DNA of 64,000 nt from Lathyrus oleraceus (GCF_024323335.1 NC_066582.1:89276944-89340943), one strand, 5' to 3'; positions 12,615 through 24,357 are shown, counted from the stretch's first letter. A program made the numbers and translations. The notes: generated by a model not told the origin, from the letters alone.

Positions 12615-13969
12615 GGTATCAGGTTCCTTTCTTGGATGTGCCTAAGGAGGTTGATTTCAGAGTTGTTGCTAGAGCTTTTCATTTGAGTATCAAAGAAGTC
12701 AGTGATAATTGGAAGTCCAGTGGGGATGTTGTGGGTTTGCCTCTGAAGTTCTTATTGAGGATAGCTAGAGAAGAAGCAGAGAAGGGAAATTGGGAAGCTT
12801 TTCATGCTCAGTTGGCTATCATGATTTATGGGATTGTCTTGTTCCCGAGTATGCCCAACTTTGTGGACTATGCTGCAGTCACTATTTTCATTGGAGGAAA
12901 CCCGGTTCCTACTTAGTTAGCTGATACTTACTATGCTATTCACAGTAGGCATGGTAAGGGTGGAGCTATTAGATGTTGTCTCCCACTTTTGCTCAAATGG
13001 TTCTTGTCTCTCCTGCCAGTCAGTGGACCTTTTGTGGATGCTCAGAGCACTCGTAAGTGGACTCAGAGGGTTATGTCTCTTACCTCATATGATATCAGAT
13101 GGCAATCTTACCGGATGGATGTGCGGAATGTCATTATGAGCTGTGGGGAGTTCCGTAATGTGCCACTTGTAGGGATTAAGGGTTGCATCAATTACAATCC
13201 GGTTCTGTCTCTTCGCCAGTTGGGATTTGTGATGCGCGAAAGACCACTTGAGGCTGAGATAGCTGAGTGTGTGTATTTTGAGAAGCGAAGTGACCCTGTC
13301 AGTTTGGAGCGAGTGGGAAGAGCTTGGAAGACCATTGGTGTTAAGGATGGAGCTGTCCTAGGGAAGAAGTTTGCCATTGCTATGCCTGATTACACTGAGT
13401 GGGTCAAGAAGAGAGTGAAGACTTTGTTGTTGCCCTATGATAGGATGAAGCCATTGAAAGAGCAACCACCTTTGATCCTTGCTGAGAGTGTACCTGCTGA
13501 GCAGTACAAGCAAGCCCTGATGGAGAATCGCCGGTTGAAAGAGAAGGAGCAAGATGCCCAGATGGAGCTCTACAAAGCCAAAGCTGATAAGTTGAACTTG
13601 GCTCATCAACTCAGAGACATGCAGGGTGTAGATGCTAGTGGAGTAAAGAGCAAGAAGAGGTCCTATGAGGAGATGGAGAACTTGCTGAATGCAGAACACC
13701 GGGAGTGCTTGAGGTTACAGAGAGTTGAAGCCAGTTACCAGAAGAAGATAAGAGACCTGGAGAAGCAACTTAGAGACAAAGACATCCAGTTGAAGAAGGA
13801 AGTCGACTTAAGGCATGCTTCAGAGAGCCAACTTGGAGGAGAAGTTGTAGAGCTCAGAAGACAACTGAAGGAGAAGATCACTCCCTTGCCAGAATGTTCA
13901 GAGTGTGACCTGTTGATAGACCAGTGTCAGTACCTGAAGACGCTCACTCCTGGAAGCCATTTGTCTTAG
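12615..13969 (+). pseudogene. ORF1 of Ogre A (unknown function), 5' truncated, one in-frame stop
   Basis: The sequence enters in mid-gene at the deletion junction 12614/12615. It is open in one frame to the stop at 13967-13969, apart from TAG at 12914-12916. Visible segments are VVGLPLKFLLRIAREEAEKG, a hydrophobic stretch AQLAIMIYGIVLFP, a region CGEFRNVPLVG...CINYNPVLSLRQLG, and a C-terminal 170 aa rich in K, E, Q and L (KEKEQDAQMELYKAKADKL), probably a long coiled coil. The same order occurs in ORF1 of C, F and B, although the sequences have diverged considerably. The N-terminal 150 aa or so are absent compared with C and F. The role is unknown; a structural or RNA-binding part is possible but unproved. 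Confidence 0.85.
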
Positions 13970-14365
13970 CTTGTATCTCTGTTGTTTATGTTGAGAATTA
14001 CCTCCAGGCTTGTTGGATGGGATTCGTTGTTGTACTTTGATCATTTTGATCTTTGTTGACATTGTTGTATGATCCTTGTTGCTTATATAGATGAGGTTGT
14101 TGGTGTTTTGCCTTGTGTTCATTATCTTGTGAAGCTTGTTGTGTTGTGTATTGCAGGTTGCCATTTCTTGAAGATGAATCGGGCTCTTTGAATGCCTGAG
14201 AAATGAACATATCATGTGCATCATACGCATCATTAGCATCATACACATATCATTCTGCATAACAGGTGTTCTTGTTCGTGACTTCTCACTCTGGTTCCTG
14301 TGTCAGGCAGGATAGCTGATCAACGACCGCACCGCTACGCAACCAGATTGAATCATCAATGGAAC
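13970..14365 (+). other. Spacer between ORF1 and gag in Ogre A
   Basis: About 400 bases are stop-rich in all useful frames. They are T rich and include ATTCTGCATAACAGGTG and a pyrimidine-rich tract ending in CCTGTGTCAG just before an open frame. Similar CATATGCATAA(G)CAG sequences occur in the ORF1-gag spacers of B (52581-52595) and F (43990-44003). A second intron here is conceivable. Confidence 0.5.
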
Positions 14366-17300
14366 ATGGACCAGGTTCAAGCAGAATTGGCTGAGATGAG
14401 GGCTAACATGGCCCAATTTATGATAATGATGCAAGGGGTTGTTCAAGGGCAAGAGGAGCTGCGTGCCTTAGCCCAGAGACAGGAAGCTGTGATTCCGCCG
14501 TCCAACCGTGCTTCACCAGTGGGTGTACCCGTTCATGAGAATGTTGCTGCTGCTCCCGTCAATGACTACGCTATGGGTGATGAGTTGAGGGGTATCAGAA
14601 TCAATGGACAGCCTCTTGCTGTAGAGACTGTTAATGTCAGAGCTACCCGGGCTCCGATTTGTCATCCTGCTTCGCTTGTTGACAAGCAGGAGGATATGTT
14701 CACATTGCTTAGTGAAGACAATGATGTTGTGAGAGTTGAAGAGAGGGACCGTAAAGTTGATGCCCTTGTTGAGAAAATCCGAGCTATGGAATGTCAGAAC
14801 TCCCTAGGTTTTGATGTGACCAACATGGGTCTGGTGGAAGGTTTGAGGATTCCCTACAAATTCAAGGCACCCTCATTCGATAAATACAACGGGACTTCTT
14901 GCCCTTGTACCCACGTGCAGGCGTATTACCGGAAGATCTCTGCTTACACAGATGACGAGAAAATATGGATGTATTTTTTCCAGGATAGCTTGTCTGGGGC
15001 TTCCTTGGATTGGTACATGGAGCTTAAGAGAGATTCTATCTGTAGTTGGAGAGATTTGGGTGAGGCCTTCCTGAGGAAGTAAAAACATAATATGGACATG
15101 GCGCCGAGTCGGACTCAGTTGCAGAGTCTTTGTCAGAAATCTGGAGAGAGCTTCAAGGAGTACGCCCAGAGGTGGCGTGAATTGGCTGCAAGAGTACAAC
15201 CCCCTATGCTGGAGAGGGAGTTGACTGACATGTTCATCGGTACTTTACAGGGTGTATTCATGGACCGGATGGGAAGTTGCCCATTCGGTAGTTTCTCAGA
15301 TGTTGTTATTTGCGGTGAAAGGACAGAAAGTTTGATTAAAGCTGGAAAGATTCAAGATGTGGATTCCTCGTCTTCCAAGAAACCATTTGCTGGGGAACCT
15401 CGCAGGAGAGAGGGGGAAACCAATGCTGTGCAACATCGAAGGAGTGCAAACAGAAATCAATATCGCCAGGTTGCTGCTGTGACCATTCCGGCACCTCAAC
15501 CTCGTCAACAGCAACAACAAAGGGTTCAACAACCACAACAACAACAACAATAACAACAATGTCCTTATCAGCCTAGACAGAGGATGCCTGATCGACGTTT
15601 TGATCCGTTACCGATGACCTATGCTGAGTTGCTGCCTGAGTTGCTCAGATTGGGATTCATGGAGTTGCGTACTATGGCTTCGTTGACAAAAATACCGCCT
15701 GGGTATGATGCCAACGTGCGTTGTGACTTCCACTCTGGTGCACCGGGGCACCATATCAAAAACTGTAGGGCTTTTCATCATAAGGTCCAGGATTTAATTG
15801 ACGCCAAAACTATCAATTTTGCTCCTGTGCCTAATGTTGTGAACAATCCTATGCCCCAGCATGGTGCGCACAGAGTGAAGAATGTTGAAGATGGAAAAGT
15901 TGAAGACTTGGTGGTCAGTATGGAGGAGATTCAGACTCCGTTGGTTGTTGTGAAGGACCGTCTACTGAATGGGGGAGTGTTCCCGGGCTGTTGTGAGGGC
16001 TGTATAGACTGTGCAGAGTCAGAAAATGGTTGTGTACAATTGAGGGATGGTATTCAGAATCTGATTGATGAGGGTTGTCTACAGTTTGCTCAGGCTGTTA
16101 GAGAACGTGGGGTGGTGTCAACCGTCACCATTTACTTCAAACCATCCGAAGGACATGGCCAGAGGACTGTTAGTGCGCCTACATTTGGTGGTACTCCTGT
16201 TACCATTTCTGCTCCTGTAACTGTCAGTGCTCCGGGAAGAAGGGTTGTTGATAGTAGGGTTGTGCCATGGAAATATGACAATGCTTATCGCAGCAACAGA
16301 AGGGCTGAGAGTCAGGTTAGGCCAGTGAATCAGTCTCCTGTGACTATTGGTGTGCCTAGTAGGACTCCTGTGGTTGCGAGTCCAGTTGTGGACAACGTCG
16401 GAGGACCCAGAGGTTTCACCAAAAGCGGTCGTTTGTTTGCACCCCAACCGTTGAGAGATAACAATGATGAGGCTCTCGCCAAGGCTAAGGGTAAACAGGC
16501 CGTGGTTGATGAAGAACCTGCTCAGAAGGAGGCGCCTGAGGGCTCGTTCGAGAAAGACGTGGAGGAGTTCATGAAAATTATCAAGAAGAGTGACTACAAG
16601 ATTGTAGATCAGCTGAATCAGACTCCGTCCAAGTTTTCTATCCTCTCATTGCTCTTGTGCTCTGAGGCACACCGTAACGCCTTGCTGAAAATGTTGAATC
16701 TGGCTTACGTGCCTCAAGAGATCTCTGTCAACCAGTTGGAGGACGTGATTGCTAATGTAAGTACCAGGCATGGTGTGGGGTTCACAGATTTAGATCTGAC
16801 GCCTGAAGGACGTAACCATAACAAGGCCTTGCATATCACCATGGAGTGCAAAGGCGCAGTGTTGTCTCATGTGCTGGTAGACACTGGCTCTTCGTTAAAT
16901 GTGCTGCCTAAGAAGACTCTAGGCAAGATTGATGTGGAAGGAGTTATCCTCACTCCGAGTGATCTGATTGTGCGTGCATTTGATGGATCCAAACAGTCCG
17001 TTTTTGGTGAAGTCACATTACCGGTGAAGATCGGTCCGGAGGTGTTTGACATTGTCTTCTATGTGATGGACATCCAGCCAGCATATAGTTGTTTATTGGG
17101 GCGTCCCTGGATTCACGCAGCTGGGGCAGTTTCGTCAACTCTCCACCAGAAGTTGAAGTATGTCTGGAACGGTCAGATTGTGACTGTATGTGGTGAAGAA
17201 GATATTCTGGTGAGTCATCTATCCTCTTTCAAATATGTAGAGGTGGATGGCAAGATCCATGAAACTTTATGCTAGGCATTCGAGACTGTTGCTCTTGAGA

Positions 17301-17655
17301 GGGTGGCTTTTGCTGAGCAGAAGAAGCCAAGTGCCTCGATTGCATCGTATAAACAGGCGGTGGAAGTTGTCAATTCTGGTAAGGCTGAAGGCTGGGGCAA
17401 GATGGTGGATTTGCCTGTCAAAGAAGATAAGTTCGGAATTGGTTATCAACCCTTGCAGGCGGAGCAGGGTGTGCAGACAGGTCTGAGTACCTTTACCAGC
17501 GCTGGGCTGATGAATCACGGTGATATCTTTGCACCCAGTAGTGAAGACGGGGACAGTGAGTGTGATCTGGACAACTGGGTTCGCCCGTGTGCACCAGGGG
17601 AGTCGATCAACAATTGGACAGCAGAAGATGTGGTCCAAGTTACTCTTCAAACAGA
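14366..17655 (+). pseudogene. gag-pro: gag-protease of Ogre A, three in-frame stops, first coding exon before the intron
   Basis: The frame is constant from ATG 14366 (MDQVQAELAEMRANM) to the donor site at 17656. It is interrupted by TAA 15080-15082, TAA 15551-15553 and TAG 17273-17275, all readable as CAA or CAG changed by C-to-T. In order: an N-terminal coiled coil; a retrotrans_gag core (FQDSLSGASLDWYMELK; FKEYAQRWRELA); a Gln-rich tract just before 15551; a zinc-knuckle-like CDFHSGAPGHHIKNC at 15722-15766; a long linker; and an aspartic protease with DTGSS at 16880-16894 and a flap-like LLGRPWIHAAGA. I reject the non-ATG start at 14300 in favour of ATG 14366, although a spliced start is possible. 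Gag packages the RNA; protease cleaves the polyprotein. Confidence 0.9.
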
Positions 17656-17902
17656 GTAATTTTCTTTTGTTTTTTCATTTTGCACAAAACCCTACGTTCT
17701 GCCCAAGGCGTAGTGGTTCATTGTAGGGCCTCATCATGTTTTTCAATGATATCATTAATAAAGGACGTTTTGCAAACAATTTTGTGATCCCTGTCTTTCT
17801 ATTTTTGTTTTCATTTTTCAAAAAAAAATAAAAATGGCAATGTTTTTGTTTTTTGTGACTTTCTTGAACTCTTTTTTCTAAAACAAAGCATTAAACATGC
17901 AG
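17656..17902 (+). other. Intron between protease and RT in Ogre A (247 bp)
   Basis: The donor is CAGA|GTAATTTTC. The acceptor is CATGCAG|AAGTG, preceded by a T-rich tract (TTTTGTGACTTTCTTGAACTC). Removing 17656-17902 joins a split GA|A codon and continues the frame into the RT exon that contains ATG 17925. The intron itself has stops in the frame. Element B has an equivalent intron at 53217-53483, also frame-preserving. An intron at this place is an established Ogre feature. Confidence 0.85.
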
Positions 17903-20900
17903 AAGTGATCTCACGGAATCCACTATGAACAGTTTTGTTATGGCTCAGTATGATTTCAATAATCCCATCTACCAAGCTGAAGAGGAGAGTGAGGAAGACG
18001 GTGAACTCCCTAAAGAATTGGTCAGATTGTTGAAGCAGGAGGAAAGGGTCATCCAACCTCATCAGGAAGAGTTGGAGATTGTTAATCTTGGTATTGAGGA
18101 CGCCAGAAAAGATATTAAGACCGGGGCTGCTTTGAAGGAAGATGTCAAGAGTAAGTTGATTGAGATGCTGATAGAATATGTGGAGATATTCGCCTGGTCG
18201 TATCAAGATATGCTTGGGTTGGATACCGATATTGTGGTGCATAGATTACCTCTCAGAGAAGAGTGTCCTTCAGTCAAGCAGAAGCTTCGTAGAACAAGTC
18301 CTAATATGGCTGTTAAGATCAAGGAAGAGGTTCAGAAGCAGTTTGATGCGGGTTTCTTGTCAGTGACCATTTATCCGCCGTGGGTGGCCAACATCGTTCC
18401 CGTGCCGAAGAAGGACGGAAAAGTCAGAATATGTGTCGATTACCGGGATTTGAACAGAGCGAGTCCGAAGGATGATTTCCTATTACCTCACATTGATGTA
18501 TTGGTTGATAATACGGCTTAATCCTCGGTTTTCTCTTTCATGGATGGTTTTTTTGGGTATAATCAGATTAAGATGGCGCCAGAAGACATGGAAAAGACGA
18601 CATTCATTACACCTTGGGGCACGTTCTGCTATAAGGTGATGCCATTTGGGCTAAAGAATGCCGGTGCTACCTATCAGAGGGCTATGACGACTCTCTTTCA
18701 TGACATGATGCACAAAGATATTGAAGTGTACGTGGATGATATGATTGCGAAGTCGCGGACAGAAGAGGAGCACCTGGTAAATTTGCAGAAGTTGTTTGAC
18801 AGGCTGAGAAAGTTCAAACTGAGGCTGAATCCGAACAAGTGTACGTTTGGTGTGAGATCCGGGAAGCTGTTGGGTTTCATTGTTAGTGAGAAAGGGATTG
18901 AGATTGATCCAGCAAAAGTCAAAGCTATTCAAGAGATGCCTGAACCGAAAACAGAAAAGCAGGTTCGTGGGTTTTTAGGGAGATTGAACTACATTGCAAG
19001 GTTTGTATCTCACCTAACTGCCACATGTGAACCAATATTCAAATTGCTAAGAAAGAATCAAGCAATCAGGTGGAATGATGACTGTCAGAAAGCTTTTGAC
19101 AAGATAAAAGAGTATTTACAAAAACCTCCAATCCTTATTCCTCCAGTTCCAGGGAGACCTCTGATAATGTACCTATCAGTGACTGAGAACTCGATGGGGT
19201 GTGTATTGGGACAGCATGACGAGTTTGGTCGAAAAGAGCATGCCATATACTACCTTAGCAAAAAGTTTACCGACTGTGAAATCAAATATTCACAGCTTGA
19301 GAAAACTTGCTGTGCTTTGGCCTGGGCTGCTCGCCGACTGAGGCAGTATATGTTGAACCATACCACTTTGTTGATTTCTAAGATGGATCCAGTAAAATAC
19401 ATCTTTAAGAAGCCGGCTCTCACCAGACGTGTCGCCCGTTGGCAGATGATTCTAACTGAGTACAATATCCAGTACACGTCGCAGAAGGCCATCAAAGGTA
19501 GTATTCTGTCAGACTACCTCGCCGAGCAACCGATTGATGATTATCAGCCGATGATGTTTGAATTCCCTGATGAAGACATCATATATCTTAAGATGAAAGA
19601 TTGTGAAGAACCTCTTGTCGAGGAAGGACCGGATCCTGATGGCAAGTGGACATTGATGTTCGATGGGGCCGTGAATGTGAATGGCAACGGTGTTGGTGCA
19701 GTGCTTATCAATCTTAAAGGTGCTCATATACCTTTTTCTGCCAGATTGACTTTTGACGTCACTAACAATGAGGCTGAGTATGAGGCTTGTATCATGGGGA
19801 TAGAAGAAGCCATTGATCTGAGGATCAAAACGCTTGACATCTATGGAGATTCCGCTCTAGTGATCAACCAGGTCAATGGAGATTGGAATACCAATCAGCC
19901 GCATTTGATTCCGTATAGAGATTACACCAGAAGAATACTGACGTTCTTCAAGAAGGTGAAGTTGTATCATGTCCCCCGGGATGAGAATCAGATGGCTGAT
20001 GCCTTGGCTACTTTGTCTTCGATGATCAAAGTTCATTGGTGGAATCATGTGCCACATGTTGTGGTGAATCGACTCGAGAGGCCTGTGTATGTGTTTGCAG
20101 CCGAGTCTGTTGTTGATGAGAAACCGTGGTACTATGATATTAAGAACTTCCTCAAGAGCCAGGAGTATCCTAAAGGTGCGTCAAAGAATGACAAGAAAAC
20201 CCTGAGAAGGCTAGCTGGAAGCTTTTACTTGAATCAGGATGATGTGCTGTATAAGAGAAACTTTGACATGGTTCTGCTCAGATGCGTGGATAGACACGAA
20301 GCAGACATATTGATGCAGGAAGTGCACGAGGGTTCGTTTGGTACCCATGCTGGTGGTCATGCAATGTCTAAGAAATTGTTGAGAGCCGGTTATTACTGGA
20401 TGACTATGGAATCCGACTGTTTCAAGTACGCTCGGAAGTGCCATAAGTGTCAAATCTATGCTGATAAGGTGCATGTACCACCAAGCCCTTTGAATGTCAT
20501 GAATTCTCCTTGGCCGTTCGCCATGTGGGGCATTGATATGATTGGGAAGATTGAGCCTACTGCTTCTAATGGACATCGCTTCATCTTGGTTGCGATTGAT
20601 TACTTCACCAAATGGGTGGAAGCAGCTTCTTATGCTAATGTTACCAAACAAGTGGTTGCCCGGTTCATCAAGAAGGAAATCATCTGTCGTTGTGGGGTTC
20701 CTGAGAGAATCATTACTAATAATGGTTCGAATCTCAATAACAAGATGATGAAAGAGCTTTGCAGAGATTTCAAGATTGAACATCACAATTCTTCTCCTTA
20801 CAGACCGAAGATGAATGGTGCTGTAGAGGCGGCAAATAAGAATATCAAGAAGATTGTGCAGAAGATGGTCGTGACGTACAAGGATTGGCATGAGATGCTG

Positions 20901-21377
20901 CCTTTCGCTTTGCATGGGTACCGTACCTCAGTACGTACGTCAACTGGGGAAACCCCTTACTCCCTTATGTATGGTATGGAAGCAGTCTTACCTGTTGAAG
21001 TGGAGATTCCTTCTTTGAGAGTCTTGCTGGATGTTAAGCTGGACGAAGCCGAGTGGATTCGAACAAGGTTTAACGAGTTGAGCCTTATCGAGGCAAGACG
21101 GTTAGCAGCTGTGTGCCATGGGCAGTTGTATCAGAGAAGAATGAAGAGAGCCTTTGATCAGAATGTGCGTCCTCGAAGCTATCAGATCCGTGATTTAGTT
21201 TTGAAGAGGATCCTTCCTCCCGGTACAGATAACAGAGGCAAGTGGACTCCTAATTACGAAGGTCCATATGTTGTGAAGAAGGTTTTCTCCGGTGGAGCCT
21301 TGATGCTTACAACTATGGACGGTGAAGATTTTTCGTCCCCTGTTAACTCAGACGTAGTCAAAAAATACTTCGCATAA
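17903..21377 (+). pseudogene. pol: RT-RNase H-integrase of Ogre A, one in-frame stop, integrase Asp changed to Asn
   Basis: One frame runs from the acceptor to the stop at 21375-21377, broken only by TAA 18519-18521. RT shows PVPKKDGKVRICVDYRDLN, FGYNQIKM, TPWGTFCYKVMPFGLKNAGATYQ and the catalytic YVDD at 18729-18740. RNase H shows MFDGAV, NEAEYEAC, YGDSALV and DENQMADALATL. Integrase has an HHCC finger (HEGSFGTHAGGH...CHKCQIY), a first catalytic Asp in GIDMIGK, Glu in NGAVEAANKN and a C-terminal module ending GPYVVKKVFSGGA. The second catalytic Asp, expected in IITDNG as seen in element B, is Asn here (AAT, 20718-20720). The protein therefore could not integrate DNA even without the stop. 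A and B pol are clearly homologous over the full length. Confidence 0.93.
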
Positions 21378-22139
21378 ATTGACCCGCTGGACAAAAAGAA
21401 TAAAAGAGTCCAGGCAAAAAAGGGCATCCCGGCGAACCAAAAAAAAGGAGAGAAAAGGTTCGGGCAAAAGTTAGGGATAAAAGAATGAAAAGAATTTGTA
21501 CACCCGGTAAGTCGAAAACCCGCAAGGGCGGCTTAGGCAAAAATGGGTATCCCGATGGATTGAAAACCCGAAAGGGCGATCCAGGCAAAAGAGGGATTAA
21601 AGCGAAGACTACAGTCTGAGTTATCTGTACTACATCGTGCTTCGTTGTCTACCATCGCGAAGGAGGTGATCGGTCCAATCATTCTTCTCAGAAGGCAAGG
21701 AAGTCGGAAGAAAACTGATGATCTGTGAGTCATAACAGAATTGGGAAATAGTGGATGCCGTGTTCACATTGCCATTAGGATAGATTATTCCTTTTGTGCG
21801 CAATTACCTCTTTCTAGGAATTGCTTCCCGATGTATTTGCCTTTTTCGGCCCATTTTCAATCAATAAAAGTCGTTATTCAGATAAATTGCTCTCTTGTTT
21901 TTATTTTACTGTTTTGTTTGCAAAAACGTCCGAATTTTTGATAAACATTGCATATAAGAACATGAAGGCTGAGCAATAACGTGCAGAAAGATAAAACTTT
22001 TGAAAATCATTTTGAATGTTGAGGACACTTTAGCGCATCTTGTCCATGCAATTCCCTGGTGCATGTTTGTCGTGCTGTTTTGCAGGTTGTTACCTTTTGA
22101 TCCCTGGCTGAAGCAGTTAAGTCACGGTTGATTCCTCAG
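21378..22139 (+). other. 3' untranslated region of Ogre A, first part, with two GGCAAAA-ended repeats
   Basis: The stretch has no coding frame of note. At 21505-21600 a unit of the form GAAAACCCGMAAGGGCGRYYYAGGCAAAA occurs twice, and single GGCAAAA motifs recur from 21412. Element B has the same repeat after its pol gene (56966-57135), so the position is conserved. The remainder is T rich. Confidence 0.6.
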
Positions 22140-22945
22140 CAGTGTGAGAGAATGGGGATGTTCCCCAGCAGATGAAGAAAGTTCGGGATTTGTCTCCCCA
22201 GCTTATGTCAAGATCAGGAATTCCCCAGCAGGCTTGGAAGTGGTTGTTTCCCCAAGCAAGTCTGAAAGCTATCAGAACTATTCTTATCCCCTGCAGAGAC
22301 GTATGTGGCTAGTGCCTTCTATTCCCAGCAGAGTGAGTTGTACTCCCAGCTAGTCTGAAACTTGGCAGTTCCCCACTGAGTCTGAGAATGGTAATCCCCA
22401 CCGAGTTGGAAGGATGTTGTATCCCCAGCGGAGGTGTCAGTGGAGTGGTTTTATTCCCCAGCAGTTTGGTTTGAAGTACTGCTATTCCCAGTGTGGTCGT
22501 GAACGCTTTTTCCCGGCAGGGTTATGGATGTCTATCCCCAGCATGGTCTGGTATATTTCCCTTCCCCAACAGAGTTATGCTTTCCCTCAGCAGAGTGTGG
22601 TGAATTCCTGTCCCCATCAGGGTTGTGATGTGTTCCCCTAGCAGATCTCCCGAGCAGAGGTTTGTGTTGATGGTTTTCCCCAGGAGGTTTCCCGAGTGGA
22701 TCAGGTTCGGTGGAAATTATCTCCAGCAGAGTTTATTCTACCTATGGATTGGCATCTCTCCCCAGCGAAGTCGCTTTCGGTTGTTTCCCTAGCAGAGTCC
22801 CCGAGTGGATTGGGATTTAACTTTTCCCCAGCAGCGGTGCTATTCTCCAGCATGAGTGAGAAGTCGGTGCTACTCCCCGTAGAGTATTCCTCAGACAGAG
22901 TCTCCCCGCAGAGTTAGAGTATTTGATCCGTTTGCTCCCCAGCAG
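22140..22945 (+). repeat. CCCCAGCAG-type degenerate repeat array in the 3' region of Ogre A
   Basis: Some thirty short units, each about 20-35 bp, centre on TTCCCCAGCAGAGT or variants (TCCCCAGCAGG, TCCCAGCAGAG, CCCCGCAGAGT) with different sequence between. Open frames across it are by-products of the repeat. Element B has a thinner version between 57590 and 59000. It resembles the CAGCAGAGTCGCC part of the primer-site complement; see the findings. Confidence 0.75.
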
Positions 22946-23237
22946 GGGTTTCTATTATTTGCATTTTGCATGTAGTAATCATTGCATCCTTAAAACACGT
23001 AGCATTTCCATTCAATTTGGAGCATTACGCCATAGAAAAATTCAAACATATGCATTCATGTGTCAAACCTAATTGGACCATATCCCCGGCAAAGGCGGAT
23101 CTTTGTTCAACATCTGTACGACACGTTTGCTATAGTTGCTCCTGACAGCATTTAGGATTGATACTTCCCAAAGAGGTTTATTTCCTCACCCGTCCGCGAA
23201 CAGAAAGCTTGATTCTCCCCAGTGAGACCCCCAACAA

Positions 23238-24240
23238 GTGTTTAGCCTTGCCCTGACATATGTAGATGTCGTCCCTGTGACACCGGTAAGTGTCATGTCA
23301 ACACCCGTGTGTGTTCTTTCTTTGGTGTCGGTAAACACCATTCTTTCGGTGTCGGTAAACATCGAGTCTCATCCCCAGTTATTGGTAAATGTCTGGTCTT
23401 CTTTGTTGATGTCGGTAAACATCATCGTCCGATGTTCGTAACATATATTCTTTCCCCAGGAGTCACCTCTCCGTTGGTGTTGATAAACGTTGAGTTTTTC
23501 CTATTCGTCCGTTGACGTCTAGTTGTATCCTCCCCACAGGTCATCCGTTGATGTCTGTTCACCTTTCCGTTGGTGTCGATAAACGATGAGTTTTTCCCAA
23601 TCGTCCGTTGACGTTTGGTTGTGATTAGCTTTTCCGCAGTAAGTTCACCTCTCCGTTGGTGTCAATAAACGTTGAGTTTTTCCCATTCGTCCGTTGGCGT
23701 CTGGTTGTATATCTTATTCCCCCATTCATCGGTAAATGTCTGGTCGTCTTTTCTTTGATGTCGGTAAACATCATCTTTCGATGTCGGTAAACATCGAGTC
23801 CCATCCCAGTCATCGGTAAATGTCTGGTAATTCCCCAGCCAGAGATTCCCAGTAGAGTCGTCGGTAAACGTCCTGTCTGGTTTTCGGTTGCAAATACCAT
23901 TTCCCTTCCCCAGTGAAGTGTTCACCTCTCCGTTGGTGTCGATAAACGTCGAGTTTCTCCCTTTCGTCCGTTGACGTCTGGTCGAGTCTTCCCATTCATC
24001 CGTTGATGTCTGGTCACCTCTCCGTTGGCGTCGATAAACGTCGAGCTTCTCCCGTTCGTCCGTTGACGTCTGGTCGAGTCTTCCCATTCATCCGTTGATG
24101 TCTGGTCACCTCTCCGTTGGTGTCGATAAACGTCAAGTTTTTCCCATTCGTCCGTTGACGTTTGGATGTACCTGTCCTTTGATAAAAATCAAATCCCCAG
24201 TGGAGTCGTCGGTAAACGTCTTGTCTGGTTACTGTTGCAA
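23238..24240 (+). repeat. GTCGGTAAACRTC / CGTCCGTTGACGTCTGGT minisatellite, 3' region of Ogre A
   Basis: Two alternating motifs dominate: CGGTAAACATCG-type and TCCGTTGACGTCTGGT-type sequences with CACCTCTCCGTTGGTGTCGA. The best-ordered part has units starting at 23923, 24015 and 24107, a period of 92 bp. The earlier copies, from 23238, are shorter and scrambled. Minisatellites between the last ORF and the 3' LTR are known for Ogre elements. Minus-strand frames through this block are repeat artefacts. Confidence 0.85.
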
Positions 24241-24357
24241 AAATCCGGTATCATACCCCGTAGAGTGCAAATTTCTACGGTTCTTTGGTATTCAATCCCT
24301 GTTTACCCTGAAGGTTTGACAGCCGTTGCTCTCATCCATTCAGGTTCCCAGTTGATT

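Noticed and set aside
12299..12682. Minus-strand 127-codon frame
   Set aside because: It is a by-product of the short tandem repeat in LTR A that runs into ORF1 on the other strand.
23625..24087. Minus-strand frames with repeated VYRHQR/DQTSTDE-like residues
   Set aside because: They arise from the minisatellite unit; several frames stay open across it for the same reason.
23238..24240. CRISPR-like regular repeats
   Set aside because: The repeats touch each other and vary, with no constant repeat-unique spacer alternation, and the context is a plant retrotransposon.
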